Shown: positions 10,701-20,300 of the stretch, one piece after another
Layout: each line of letters begins with the position of its first letter
How positions within the stretch are numbered: position 1 is the stretch's first letter
Source of the DNA: an uncultured Rivibacter sp.
GTDB lineage: Bacteria > Pseudomonadota > Gammaproteobacteria > Burkholderiales > Burkholderiaceae
DNA length: 41,508 nt
NCBI GenBank assembly: GCA_946480925.1
Contig: CAMLLU010000049.1
Coordinates: 1-41,508 of the forward strand
Direction: 5' to 3'
Made by a program: the position numbers and the translations under genes
Notes under the pieces: model-generated
What the model saw: only the letters and a program-made list of their open reading frames with translations
Told to the model about the DNA's origin: nothing
Database searches by the model: none

Positions 10701-10718
10701 CCCGCGCCGACAAGCTGA
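7686..10718 (+). CDS. Sensor histidine kinase with periplasmic beta-propeller (Reg_prop, Y_Y_Y, HisKA_3)
   Basis: A 1010-residue membrane kinase. Order: signal peptide (1-27, ending APAPAQ); a large periplasmic region built of two-component-regulator propeller blades, with recurring patterns such as [52 protein letters not shown] and [14 protein letters not shown]; a Y_Y_Y-type immunoglobulin-like domain (about 666-743); one membrane segment (about 747-772); a HisKA_3 dimerisation helix with [11 protein letters not shown] (His821); and a HATPase domain with [13 protein letters not shown] and SDNGVGFD. This is the architecture of carbohydrate-responsive sensors of the hybrid propeller class, but here the regulator is a separate protein encoded just upstream. 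The start overlaps the regulator's 3' end. The ligand is unknown; a glycan would fit the nearby pectate lyase but that is speculation. Confidence 0.93.
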   Translation: MGWWTDRRRALAAALAVACAAAPAPAQQVVVDSYQQEQGLANLTAQCITQDARGTVWVCTANGLFRLDGFRVHKEPLPDRAGSWILAVRAGLAGRLWVAAIDGLFVGRPDGTAYRWDEVRAEDGAALLLSAGQRLEVDSAGTAYAMDRDSVLWKVVSPADDAQAVVAQRLPLPAYEPWPPTQDASGGPLHVLEGGVLWFGCGEALCEWRDDRLRRWGEQDGVPRRNWASFVLERDGSLWVRSADVLLRLSPGAQRFEAIAAPPARRWDGTIAMVQDSAGHIVTATDDGLATWDGHQWRHWTPRRNGLPETVVRSLMIDAEGSLWFGTSGRGLHRWIGWGKVEHWTVADGLPHPVVWGSARDRLGRLWVATSHGIARFDAKAGRFHLVPGSSDSRIAGLYADAAGNIWWKQGDSAVVAPAGGDKAHTIFTDVGAHIDLAQGGQGQMYVLGNRRVHKLVSQAGRFHAEVLIDNPNGDRFWGVVNDGTQDWFVSARGLYRREAGAWKPLLDEQGRPVDAYSYAAFSPQDAWLWVVDAKGVSAYALKDGAAHRIHRFSNEQLGGIAPGFLQASPDGGIWLGTDRGVLIYQDGHWSRLDRGNGLLWNDVSDHALRFDADGTAWIGTSAGLTQVRPGWRPQQAPRLRLDGLQFGTHWLREPPREAVAWDNRYLRVTVGTADYGSAHSMRIEYRLDSGGGPSGWRELTGNTLQIDSLQAGWHALEMRAIGLLGVEQAGPPLHITFEVAPPWWLSLPAMLGYVLLLAALLALSIFVTNLRARRRSMALERAVAERTVALHLSQQALRQLGEHNARALEEERKHVSRELHDEMGQQLAALRMEVSVLGMRARSQQLPRPEQLDMLLGRVDRLVTSVRGLVQQLRPPALDGGLAAALDWLADEFTRNTGIPCRLDIDRAACDLSPDQATMLFRIAQESLTNVRRHAHATQLVLSLQRQEEEAVLTVSDNGVGFDAAQRREGHGLLGMQERARLLGGELTVTSTPGAGTTVRLRIQPAPTS

Positions 10719-10802
10719 TGGACTACGTCAAAAGCTGCGGCAGTGTCGCAGCACGGTCACCATTGCCGCGCCGCCGCCGGCCGATCAGTGTTTACCCAAG
10801 CC

Positions 10803-10830
10803 TTGATGCGGTGCGGGGGCGGTCTATAGT
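10803..10830 (+). promoter_or_regulatory. Probable sigma70-type promoter for the second signalling operon
   Basis: TTGATG (10803-10808), a 16-bp spacer and TATAGT (10825-10830) lie 34 bases ahead of the GTG at 10865. Four of six -35 bases and five of six -10 bases match consensus. The 146-bp gap after the propeller kinase supports a new transcription unit here. Confidence 0.55.
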
Positions 10831-10864
10831 GGGCGTGGCCGCTGCCGGCGGCAAGGAGCACGAA

Positions 10865-11307
10865 GTGGGCATTCCCGGTGCGTTCAGGATGATCGACATC
10901 TTGATGGTCGAGGACAATCCCGGCGACGTGCGGCTCACGCGCGAGGCGCTCAAGGGCGCGAAGGTCCTGCACGAGCTCAACGTGGTGGGCGACGGCGAAG
11001 CGGCGCTCGACTACCTGTTCCGCCGCCCGCCGTACGAAGCCGCCATGCGGCCCGACCTGGTGCTGCTGGATCTCAACCTCCCCCGCAAGGACGGGCGAGA
11101 AGTCCTGTCGGCAATCAAGGCCGACCCGTCGCTCAAATCCATTCCAGTGGTGATCCTGACCACCTCGCAGGCAGAGGAAGACGTGCTGCGCGCCTACAGC
11201 CTCAATGCCAACTGCTACGTTACGAAGCCGGTGGACTTCGACCAGTTCACGCGCATCGTGCAGGCCATCGAGGACTTCTGGATGACCATCGTGACGCTGC
11301 CGCCCAA

Positions 11308-11311
<4 letters not shown>
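10865..11311 (+). CDS. Single-domain response regulator (CheY/Rcp1-like)
   Basis: A 148-residue receiver domain with no output domain, of the Rcp1-like type that hands phosphate between signalling proteins. It shows [18 protein letters not shown] (acidic pair), the phospho-acceptor Asp in [12 protein letters not shown], a Thr-Thr in VILTTSQ and Lys in YVTKPVD. GTG 10865 is preferred because AAGGAG (10853-10858) lies 6 bases upstream; ATG 10889 is the alternative and would remove eight residues outside the domain. The stop overlaps the ATG of the following kinase (ATGA, 11308-11311), so the two are coupled and likely partners. Rcp1-like regulators often accompany bacteriophytochromes; none is in this window. 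Confidence 0.9.
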
Positions 11312-12489
<1,178 letters not shown>

Positions 12490-12610
12490 ACTGCACAGGC
12501 AGGCTTGCGCGTCGCCTCGATCCACGGGTGATCGGGAAATCGTCAGGTCGCCGTCATGTCTTGCAAGGGGCTGCTGCCTAGACTGGCACAGGCATTTGGC
12601 CCCATGCACC

Positions 12611-13189
12611 ATGACGATGAGCCTCGAACTTGCGGAACACGGCGCGCGCACCGCGTGGCTGTCTGAACGCATGTGCGAGCGGCTCGGCCTCAGGGAGGCG
12701 GAGGCCAAATCCATCGCTGCGGCGGCACGCACGCACGACGTGGGCAAGCAACTGCTGCCCGAGGAGTTGCTGCTCAAGCCGTCCTCGCTCACGCGCCGGG
12801 AACGCAACATCGTGCAGCAGCACTGCGCCATGGGCGCCTGGCTGCTGCGCCAGCAGGCACCACACCGTGACGCTGCAGCGAGCGACACCGTGACCGTGGC
12901 CCTGCTGCACCACGAATGGTGGAACGGCCACGGCTATCCCTTCAGGCTGGCGCAGCACGAGATCCCGCTGGCCGCACGCATCGTGGCCGTGGCCGACGTG
13001 TTCGATGCCTTGTGCAGCGAGCGGCCCTACAAGTCGGCCTGGCCCACCGCGCTGGCGCGCGACTACATCCGGAACCGCAGCGGCATCCAGTTCGACCCGT
13101 CGTGCGTGGATGCGTTGCTTGACGTCGAACCGGCGCTGCTCGGCTCGCAGTACTTGCTCGCGGGAACGAGCCAGGCCCTGGCGGCCTGA
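12611..13189 (+). CDS. Minimal HD-GYP domain protein, probable c-di-GMP phosphodiesterase
   Basis: A 192-residue protein that is just an HD-GYP domain, the family that hydrolyses cyclic di-GMP. Metal-binding and signature residues are present: His10 (EHGAR), His42-Asp43 (THDVGK), His71, His100-His101 in HHEWWNGHGYP (GYP at 108-110) and Asp129 in VADVFDAL. The common HHE-x-x-DG-x-GYP has Asn105 in place of Asp. ATG 12611 is chosen since the domain begins within ten residues and the open frame before it is not protein-like; no Shine-Dalgarno is obvious. With no receiver of its own, it may work through the upstream single-domain regulator. Enzyme activity is inferred from motif conservation. Confidence 0.87.
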   Translation: MTMSLELAEHGARTAWLSERMCERLGLREAEAKSIAAAARTHDVGKQLLPEELLLKPSSLTRRERNIVQQHCAMGAWLLRQQAPHRDAAASDTVTVALLHHEWWNGHGYPFRLAQHEIPLAARIVAVADVFDALCSERPYKSAWPTALARDYIRNRSGIQFDPSCVDALLDVEPALLGSQYLLAGTSQALAA

Positions 13190-13218
13190 CACATCCAGAT
13201 ATCGAGGTTTTCTTTCCG

Positions 13219-13809
13219 ATGTTCGCAAGACGCCCGCGGTCTGGGCCGCGTCGCGGCGGGTCCCGCCGCGCGGAATCCGCTGTGCGCCCGGCACAGCGTG
13301 TCAAGCAACTGCTGCTGAGCTGGATCGAGCGCTGCCTGCGCCGCGTGCACGAGCCGCACGCACTCAAGCGGCGTGCCTTGCCCGCCAGTGGCATCGCGGC
13401 CGCTGCACGGAGGGCGCCTCTCGTGCAGCTGATGCGTGAAGAGCTCGCGGGCCTGCTGGACCGCCACGCGCGCTCACGCCACACACTGCGCCACCTGGCC
13501 TTGCTGGAGCGCATGCTGGTCGAGCGAGGCGAGGCGGCCGTATGGGCCCTGCCGGATCATGTGCTCGAACGTGCACTCACGCAGCTGGAAGCGCTCACCG
13601 ACGACTGGTCGCAACCCGGGCTCGCCGAACTGCATGCACGATTGCTGACCACGGTGCGCCCCCATGACGCAGCGGCCGCACGACCACACGACAACATGCT
13701 GTCCACCTTCGGCACGCCTGACAAGCTGCAGGTCAGTGAAGTCGGGCTCTCAGTGTTCGAGGAACTCGACGCCTCATGGGTGTCTGGCAAAGCTCAGGAC
13801 AAGCGCTGA
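13219..13809 (+). CDS. Hypothetical protein, 196 residues, downstream of HD-GYP gene
   Basis: Not recognised. It starts at ATG 13219, 29 bases after the HD-GYP stop, and probably ends that operon. The first ~60 residues are very Arg-rich (MFARRPRSGPRRGG and following), the middle is helical with LVQLMREELAGLLDRHARSR, and the last third is acidic (FEELDASWVSGKAQ). No signal peptide, membrane segment or known motif was seen. The composition and codon use look like real protein, with the Arg-rich start the least certain part. A role tied to the signalling operon is possible only by position. Confidence 0.65.
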   Translation: MFARRPRSGPRRGGSRRAESAVRPAQRVKQLLLSWIERCLRRVHEPHALKRRALPASGIAAAARRAPLVQLMREELAGLLDRHARSRHTLRHLALLERMLVERGEAAVWALPDHVLERALTQLEALTDDWSQPGLAELHARLLTTVRPHDAAAARPHDNMLSTFGTPDKLQVSEVGLSVFEELDASWVSGKAQDKR

Positions 13810-13995
13810 CGCTCGGAGTCGCATCGGCTGATGTGACATATGGCAGTGGCACGTTCTGCTGCCATTCAAAAATCAGAAGTCAGTCATGACGATCGCCGCC
13901 CCCCTTCTTAGCATCGGCAGCCTTGAGACGCTTGGTGTCGGCGGCAGTTGTGGCGCTTGGCACGTATTGCGATCCGCATTACCCGGAAGTTCCAC

Positions 13996-14517
13996 GTGCA
14001 AAAAGCCATCAATCGTCCGAACGCGAACCCACTGCCACGCTGCGTGGCTCACCTCTACAAGGGCAGCAGAGGTTTCACGCTGATCGAGGTGATGGTGACG
14101 GTGGCCATCGTGGCCATCCTCGCCGCCATTGCCTACCCGAGCTATGCAGACTATGTGCTTCGCGGACGCTTGGTCGATGCGACCAACGCGCTGAGCGCTA
14201 CGCGTGCACGCATGGAACAGCACTACCAGGACAACCGCACGTATGAAAGCGTGAAGTCTGCGGAGGGCAGGACGATCGTCGCGCCGTGCCTGGACACACC
14301 GGCCGCAGGCACATTCACCGTGACTTGCGAGAAGGCGGTCTCCAGTACGGCCTACACCATCACGGCGACGGGCCGCAGCAGCACCAGCGGCTTCGAATTC
14401 ACGATCAACGAAAAGAACGACCAGCGAACCATGAAACTGCCGTCGCGTTGGGGTTCGGTCCCCACGAGCGGCTGCCGAGGGTGGGTCGTGAAGAAGGGCG
14501 ACCCATGCACGCAATGA
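13996..14517 (+). CDS. pilE: Type IV pilin-like protein (PilE family)
   Basis: A pilin of about 173 residues. The prepilin peptidase site and N-terminal helix are clear: SRG then FTLIEVMVTVAIVAILAAIAYP, cut here after G26, with Glu5 of the mature chain present. YADYVLRGRLVDATNALSATR continues the long helix. Four Cys lie in the globular part (two around APCLDTP/TVTCEK, two near the C terminus in SGCRGW and GDPC), enough for the usual C-terminal disulfide loop. GTG 13996 is chosen because GGAAG (13985-13989) lies 6 bases upstream; an ATG at 13948 is possible. The leader is long (26 residues). It opens the minor-pilin operon and its end overlaps the fimT start. Whether it is the main pilin or a minor one cannot be told. 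Confidence 0.82.
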   Translation: MQKAINRPNANPLPRCVAHLYKGSRGFTLIEVMVTVAIVAILAAIAYPSYADYVLRGRLVDATNALSATRARMEQHYQDNRTYESVKSAEGRTIVAPCLDTPAAGTFTVTCEKAVSSTAYTITATGRSSTSGFEFTINEKNDQRTMKLPSRWGSVPTSGCRGWVVKKGDPCTQ

Positions 14518-15104
14518 CGGTGCGGCGCCAAGGCGGCTTCTCGCTGGTGGAGTTGATGATCACCGTGGCAGTGTTCGCCATCTTGCTGATGGCGGCGGTT
14601 CCGACCTTTCGGGCGTGGATCGCTGGTGCAAGAGTTCGCAGCGTGGCCGAGTCGCTGCAGAACAGCCTGCGCTTGAGCCAGGCTGAAGCGGTGCGCCGCA
14701 GCCGCCAGACCGCTCTCGTGATGACCAATGCGCAACCTGCGTTGAAGGCTGCGCCGGCAATGAACGGCAGAAACTGGTACGCGCAGGTCCTGCCGCGGCT
14801 CGAAAACGAAGTGGCAGACGACAACGACTACATCGCTGGAGAAACGTTCGCGCGCCAGTCGAACGTGAAGGTCGAGGGCCCCGCGATGTTGTGCTTCAAC
14901 TCGATGGGGCGGCTGGTGAGCAACAGCGCCACCGGCCTGGGCGTCGATTGCAGCGCGCCAGGTTCGGCGGTCGAACCCATGCTCTACACGATCAGCGCGC
15001 AGGGCGCGGACCGCAGGTTGCGCGTGCAGGTCTACCTGGGCGGAAAGATCCGCATGTGTGATTTGGCGAAGACCTTGGCCGATGGACACCCTGATGGTTG
15101 CTGA
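14505..15104 (+). CDS. fimT: Minor pilin/pseudopilin FimT/FimU-GspH family
   Basis: A 199-residue GspH/FimT-type pseudopilin, a component of the tip complex that primes type IV pilus assembly. The leader ends QGG and the mature N terminus is FSLVELMITVAVFAILLMAAVPTF written here in two parts: FSLVELMITVAVF then AILLMAAVPTF, with Glu5 present. The region VAESLQNSLRLSQAEAVRRS is the family's typical helix. Starts at ATG 14505 and 14514 are both possible; the former overlaps the stop of the upstream pilin by 13 bases. The C terminus holds two Cys (MCDLAK and DGC end). Next gene starts one base after the stop. Confidence 0.87.
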   Translation: MHAMTVRRQGGFSLVELMITVAVFAILLMAAVPTFRAWIAGARVRSVAESLQNSLRLSQAEAVRRSRQTALVMTNAQPALKAAPAMNGRNWYAQVLPRLENEVADDNDYIAGETFARQSNVKVEGPAMLCFNSMGRLVSNSATGLGVDCSAPGSAVEPMLYTISAQGADRRLRVQVYLGGKIRMCDLAKTLADGHPDGC

Positions 15105-15105
15105 C

Positions 15106-15513
15106 ATGCGTATGGTCCATTCACCGAGCCGCGCCCAGCGCGGCATGAGCCTGATCGAAGTGCTCGTATCGCTGGTGATCTTCTCGATCGGTCTGCTCGG
15201 GATGGTCGGCCTGCAGGCTCGCGCAACTCAGTTTTCGGTCGATGCCGAAGACCGCACGCGTGCCGCCTTGCTGGCCAACGAACTGGTGTCGGCAATGTGG
15301 GGAGCCCAGACGACCACACTCGATGACAACACCGTCAAGGCCTGGCAGCGCCGGCTGGCAGACACCAGTGCCGGAGGATTGCCCAATGCCGAAGGCAAGG
15401 TGAGCGTTCCCGATGCCGATGGTGTCGTGCAGATCAGCGTCACCTGGCGCGCTCCGGCCAAGCGGGAGTCCGATCCATTGAGCTCCTACGTCACGAAGGT
15501 GGTGCTGCGATGA
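15106..15513 (+). CDS. pilV: Minor pilin PilV
   Basis: A 135-residue PilV-type minor pilin, a GspI-like member of the initiation complex. The prepilin site is AQRG then MSLIEVLVSLVIFSIGLL, with Glu5 of the mature protein present, followed by GMVGLQARATQFS, typical of PilV. Several in-frame ATGs (15082, 15094, 15106, 15112) are available; 15106 follows the fimT stop directly and gives a 13-residue leader. No strong Shine-Dalgarno is visible for any, which fits coupling to fimT. The end overlaps pilW as ATGA (15510-15513). Confidence 0.87.
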   Translation: MRMVHSPSRAQRGMSLIEVLVSLVIFSIGLLGMVGLQARATQFSVDAEDRTRAALLANELVSAMWGAQTTTLDDNTVKAWQRRLADTSAGGLPNAEGKVSVPDADGVVQISVTWRAPAKRESDPLSSYVTKVVLR

Positions 15514-16685
15514 GCGCCATCAAGCAGTCTCAGCGTGGCATGACGCTGATCGAACTGATGGTCGGCATCCTCATCTCCATGCTGTTGTCGCTGGCCGTCT
15601 TCACGGTCATCAGCGTGTCGGAATCGCGCAAGCGCACCACGACCTCCACCAACGACATCAACCAGGCAGGCAACTACGCGATCTATCTGCTCGACAAGCT
15701 GGTGCGCGGTGCAGGGTCCGGCTTCTGGGAGGCCGCCGACTATGCGTTCGGCTGCAAGCTGCTCGCGGCCAAGGGCAGCAACCAACTCCTGCCGCGTGTC
15801 TCCGCGTTGCCCGCACCGTTTGATGACGTCAACACCGGAACGGCCAACGTGTTCCGCCTCGCGCCTGTGCTGATCGCCGAGAACCAGACCAAGCCGACCG
15901 ACAGCGGAAAGGACTCGGACGTGCTCTTCGTCATGTCGAGTGCATCGGGTACGGCACCGGTTCCCGTCAGCTTCGACGATGTGCCTGCCGAGAAGGAACT
16001 TTCGTTCGAGAACACTGTGAACTTCACGGGCGGAGACCTCCTCCTGCTGGCGGATCAAGTAGCCCCCGGCGTGCCGTCCGATTGCCTGGTGCAGCAGGTG
16101 GCAGGAGGCTTCGCCGGTGGCACCGCACAAAAGCTGCCATTGAACGGCCGCTATTACACGGCCGGCGTGCAAGGCAAAGGCGCGGCATCTTTCGGTCAGA
16201 AAGGGATGGCCCTTCAGCTGGGCAGTCTCTCGCAAGGCAACGTGCCGTCGTTTTTGCTCATCGGCGTGGGCGATCACAGCACGCTGTACAGCTACGACCT
16301 GCTGGAAACCGGCTCCGCACCGCTCGTTCCGATCGTCGATGGTGTCTTCGAGCTCCATGCGCTGTACGGCGTCGATCTCAATGGCGACGACAAGATCGAT
16401 ACCTGGGTGACGCCGTCGAAGTCGGCCGAATTCAGTGCCCGTGCCCTGATGGACGGATCCAGCGCTGCGACGCAGAAGCTCAAGCAGATCAAGGCCGTGC
16501 GCGTGGGTCTCATCATGCGTACGTCCGTGCCTGAAAAAGACGAAGTCACGCACAGCGAGCCGAAGCTCTTCGTCGACCTTGGACCCACGCTGGAGTTCAG
16601 GCGCGACTGGCGATCTGACGAAGAGAAGCACTACAGATACCGCACCATCGAGACGACGATTCCGGTGCGCAATGCATTGCTGTGA
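15510..16685 (+). CDS. pilW: Minor pilin PilW
   Basis: A 391-residue PilW, the GspJ-like large minor pilin. The leader MSAIKQSQRG is followed by MTLIELMVGILISMLLSLAV (Glu5 present) and a helix ending NDINQAGNYAIYLLDKLVRGA, a recognisable PilW pattern. The long globular part has an acidic VDLNGDDKIDTW segment that looks like a calcium-binding loop (DxNxDDxxD). It shares a 4-base overlap with pilV and abuts pilX. Length is within the family's usual range. Confidence 0.88.
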   Translation: MSAIKQSQRGMTLIELMVGILISMLLSLAVFTVISVSESRKRTTTSTNDINQAGNYAIYLLDKLVRGAGSGFWEAADYAFGCKLLAAKGSNQLLPRVSALPAPFDDVNTGTANVFRLAPVLIAENQTKPTDSGKDSDVLFVMSSASGTAPVPVSFDDVPAEKELSFENTVNFTGGDLLLLADQVAPGVPSDCLVQQVAGGFAGGTAQKLPLNGRYYTAGVQGKGAASFGQKGMALQLGSLSQGNVPSFLLIGVGDHSTLYSYDLLETGSAPLVPIVDGVFELHALYGVDLNGDDKIDTWVTPSKSAEFSARALMDGSSAATQKLKQIKAVRVGLIMRTSVPEKDEVTHSEPKLFVDLGPTLEFRRDWRSDEEKHYRYRTIETTIPVRNALL

Positions 16686-16693
16686 GGGCTGCA

Positions 16694-17302
16694 ATGGCGA
16701 TGCGAAATATCAGTGAACCACCGACCCGGCGCGGGCAACAGGGTCTGTCTCTCATCATCGTGCTGATCGCATTGGTGATCATGCTCATCTCTTCCGTGGC
16801 GTTGATCCGTTCCTTCGACGTATCGCTGACGCAGGCCGGCAATCTGGCCTTCAAGCGCGACCTCAAGAACGAAGCCGAGCGTGGCGTACAGGCCGCCGTA
16901 TCGTTGCTCTCGAACGGCGCGTTGTCCGCCGAGGCGGTCCGCAATGCGGACGACAAGAAGCACAACTACTCGGCGAAGCGACTGGAATCCAACGATCGCG
17001 GGATCCCGCAGGAACTCATCGACGATCGCCTGTTCATGGCCTCGGGCTTTGCGTCGGAAGACATCGTTGACGAGTCCACCGGCGTCACCGTGCGTTATCT
17101 CATCGACCGGCAGTGCGCGGGGAGCGGAGATACCGAATCCACCTCGTGCGTGATGTATTCAAAGAGGAAGACCGGGTCCTGCGACTCGCCGAGTTGCCAG
17201 AAGCCTGTCGAGGCCGAGAAGCGACCCGTCTATCGCATCAGCGTGCGAGCCACCGGGCCACGCAACACGCAGGTCTTCATCCAAACCACCGTCTTGCGAT
17301 GA
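16694..17302 (+). CDS. pilX: Minor pilin PilX
   Basis: A PilX-type minor pilin of 202 residues, the GspK-like tip component. The leader ends RRGQQG and the mature helix begins LSLIIVLIALVIMLISSVAL; the fifth residue is Ile rather than Glu, as in GspK-like tip pseudopilins. The helix runs on through LTQAGNLAFKRDLKNEAERG. ATG 16694 is preferred because GAGGG (16684-16688) lies 5 bases upstream; GTG 16682, overlapping the pilW stop, would add four residues. The C-terminal half has four Cys around CAGSGD, SCVMYS and CDSPSC. It overlaps pilY1 as ATGA (17299-17302). Confidence 0.85.
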   Translation: MAMRNISEPPTRRGQQGLSLIIVLIALVIMLISSVALIRSFDVSLTQAGNLAFKRDLKNEAERGVQAAVSLLSNGALSAEAVRNADDKKHNYSAKRLESNDRGIPQELIDDRLFMASGFASEDIVDESTGVTVRYLIDRQCAGSGDTESTSCVMYSKRKTGSCDSPSCQKPVEAEKRPVYRISVRATGPRNTQVFIQTTVLR

Positions 17303-20300
17303 ACTTCGAATCGATCAGCAAAAGAATGATGAGCTTTGCCCAGGAGGCATCGTGGTTGCGCCGCGCTTTGCGGCATTGCCGGCGCACGGCTGCGGTTGCT
17401 GCGTACTTGGGGGCGGTTGCCTGCGTTCCCGCCGCAGCGGTTGATCTGGCAGATCAACCGCTGTTTTCAAGCACGAACGTACCGGGCAACGTGGCACTGG
17501 CGCTCTCGGTGGAATGGCCGACCGCCACCACTCCAGCCTATCCAGGCAACGTTGCCTATTCGGTCAAGAGCACCTATCTCGGCTACTTCGATCCGGAAAA
17601 GTGCTACGTCTACGAGTACAACGAAAAGAAGCCGGAAAGCAGCTACTTCAAACCGAAGAGCGCTGCCTCTGCACACGCGTGCAAGGACTCTTCAGGCAAG
17701 CTTTGGAGCGGCAACTACCTCAACTGGGCGTCGACGCAGACGCTCGACGCTTTCCGGTGGGTGCTCACTGGTGGATATCGCAGTACCGATACCGTCGACA
17801 CCACGATCCTCACAAAGACCTACGCGGCGGTTGACTCGTCGTCGGTGATTCCGGACAAGACGCTGTCTTCATCGATAAGCAGCGCCACGCCATTCAACTG
17901 GGAGAAGGCATCCACGGCAGTGCGGGCGCTCGGCACGGCGATGTACATCACCGGCGGCGGCGTCTTTCGCTGTACGTTCAAGACGGACAAGAACAAGGTG
18001 AATTTCAGCTGCAACGCGGGCGGGACCTCGGCAGCCACTTTCGCATCCTGTTCCGCGGAGTCAGGCCATCCCAACTGCGAAGCCGACCTCCCGATGAGCG
18101 CGAAGTTGAGCTGTTCTCGTTCGGGCGGCGGGCCGCTGTACACCTACACCTGCAATACACAAAACAGCCAAAAGCAGACGGTTAGCCAATGTGTCGCCAT
18201 GTCCGACAAGGCGGAGGCTTCGTGCATGGCTTCGATCGATGGCGAAGCGGCCGTTCGAGACTACAACGGGCAGGGTTCTTCGGCGGGAACGGCCGATCCG
18301 GCTGCGGTTTACCGCGTCTACATCAATGTCAAAGTCTGCGACAAGAGCGCCGGTCTCGAGGGTAATTGCGCGCAGTACGGCACGAACTACAAGCCCGAAG
18401 GGCTGATGCAGCAGTACGCGTCAAAACTGAGGTTCTCCGCCTTCGGCTACTACAACGACAGTCAACAGCTGCGAGACGGCGCCGTCATGCGGTCCCGCAT
18501 GAAGTTCCTGGGGCCCAACAAGCCTGTTCCCGGATCGTCCAGCGTTGTAAACGACGCAGCCGAATGGGACGCGACGACCGGCGTGATGCTGGTCAACCCC
18601 GACAAGGACGATGCCACGGCGACGGTCAAGCTTGCTTCCGACGCTGGCTGGACGGTCAGCATCGCCAACAGTGGCGTGATGAACTACCTCAACAAGTTCG
18701 GCTACGAGGCGAAGTCGTACAAGTCGTTCGATCCGGTCAGCGAGCTTTACTACACGGCGCTGCGTTACTTCAAGAACCAGGGTAACGTTCCTGAATACAC
18801 CAGTCTTTCCGGCGCCGGGACCTCGCAGACAGCGGCGCAGTGGCTGGATGGCTTTCCGGCCATCACGAAATGGGACGACCCCATCCAGTACTCGTGCCAG
18901 AAGAACTTCGTCCTGGGCATCGGGGACACGTTCTCCCACCGCGACGCCAACCTGCCGGGCAGTGTGCTGGTCAGCAACAGGGAGCCCAAGCCCATGCCGA
19001 GCGCGGTGGCTGGCGACAAGACCGTGGATGTGAAGAAAGCGACCGACATGGTGGGTCAGCTCGAGGGCCTCAAGGGCAACCTCACGCTGGGTGACCTCTA
19101 TGGCGACAGCAGTAGCACCGTGTGCGCCACCGACGGGAACATGTGCCACACCTACTACATCGCCGGGCTGGCCTACGACGCACACACCCACGACATCCGC
19201 AGCGACAAGAGCGGCATTCAAACGGTCAACACCTATTGGATGGATGTCATTGAAAAGCAATACCAGCACAAGAATCAGTACTGGCTTGCGACGAAATATG
19301 GGGGCTTCAAGATGCCTAAAGGGTTCATCCCGTATGGGCAGGGCAATGGCCCGAAGACCTTGAAGGACGATGCGTGGTACACGAGTTCAGACACGTTGGG
19401 CATCAATGCCAACGCCCAGCGATCCGCGCTGAAGTACAGCACCGATTCGGACGACGGCAAGGATCCTCGTCCCGACAACTACTTCGCGGCTGACCAGCCC
19501 GACAGGATGCGGGATGGGTTGACGGCCACTTTCGCGAAGATGGCCTCGGAGCTCGACGAGGGTTTCGGCACGGCCTTTGCGTCACCGTCCTCGAACGCCA
19601 AGCTGACCGCCTCCGGCTACGCAGCCTCCTACAACCCCAAGACGTGGACCGGCGACGTGCTGGCCCGCAAAGCCACCTTCTCGGCCAAGAGTGACCAGCC
19701 GGATATCGCGGAGGTATGGAGCGCCAGCAGTGAGCTGGATGCCACCCCTCACGCCAAGCGCAAGATCGCGACTTGCTGTACCCGGGACAACAAGGGCTTG
19801 GCCTTCAGCGCCGACGCCCTGAGCTCGGCGAGCCTGCACAGCCGCACCAACTACGCTTCCTTCGCCAAGGTCCCCGGGGTGTCGAGCGCGGCGCAATCGG
19901 CAGTCAACTTCGTGAACTATCTGCGAGGAGACCGTACCCACGAGATCGGCGAAAGCGGTGGCGTGTATCGAGCGCGCGCCCACGTCCTCGGTGACATCGT
20001 GAATTCCAAGCTCGTCGCCGTGGGCGCTCCGTCCGGCTCCTACTACGACAACACCAATCCCGGCTACGTGAAGTTCATGCAGGCGTACAAGTCACGCAAG
20101 ACCGTGGTCTATGCGGGCGCCAACGACGGCATGCTGCATGCATTCGATGGAACGCTGTCGAAGGAGAGCGGGGGAGGCAATGAACTGTTCGCCTACGTGC
20201 CGAGCTTCGTTTACGGCGATGCATCGTCTGCGGCGGTTTCCGGGCTGGCTTCACTGGGGAACCCCGACTTCACCCATCACTACTTCGTCAATGGGCAGAT

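Noticed and set aside
12563..12584. TTGCAA ... TAGACT as a promoter for the HD-GYP gene
   Set aside because: The spacer is only 12 bp, too short for a sigma70 promoter.
13846..13970. Two sigma54-like sequences ahead of the pilin operon (TGGCACG at 13846 and 13958)
   Set aside because: The GC element of the -12 box is off by one base in the first and by two in the second, and sigma54 does not tolerate such spacing.
13886..14083. 65-residue plus-strand frame ahead of the pilin gene
   Set aside because: It overlaps the pilin start in another frame and has no protein-like features or conserved motif.
19920..19945. RGD motif in PilY1 as an integrin-binding site
   Set aside because: It falls in a segment conserved in the family for structural reasons, and nothing in the sequence points to binding of animal integrins.
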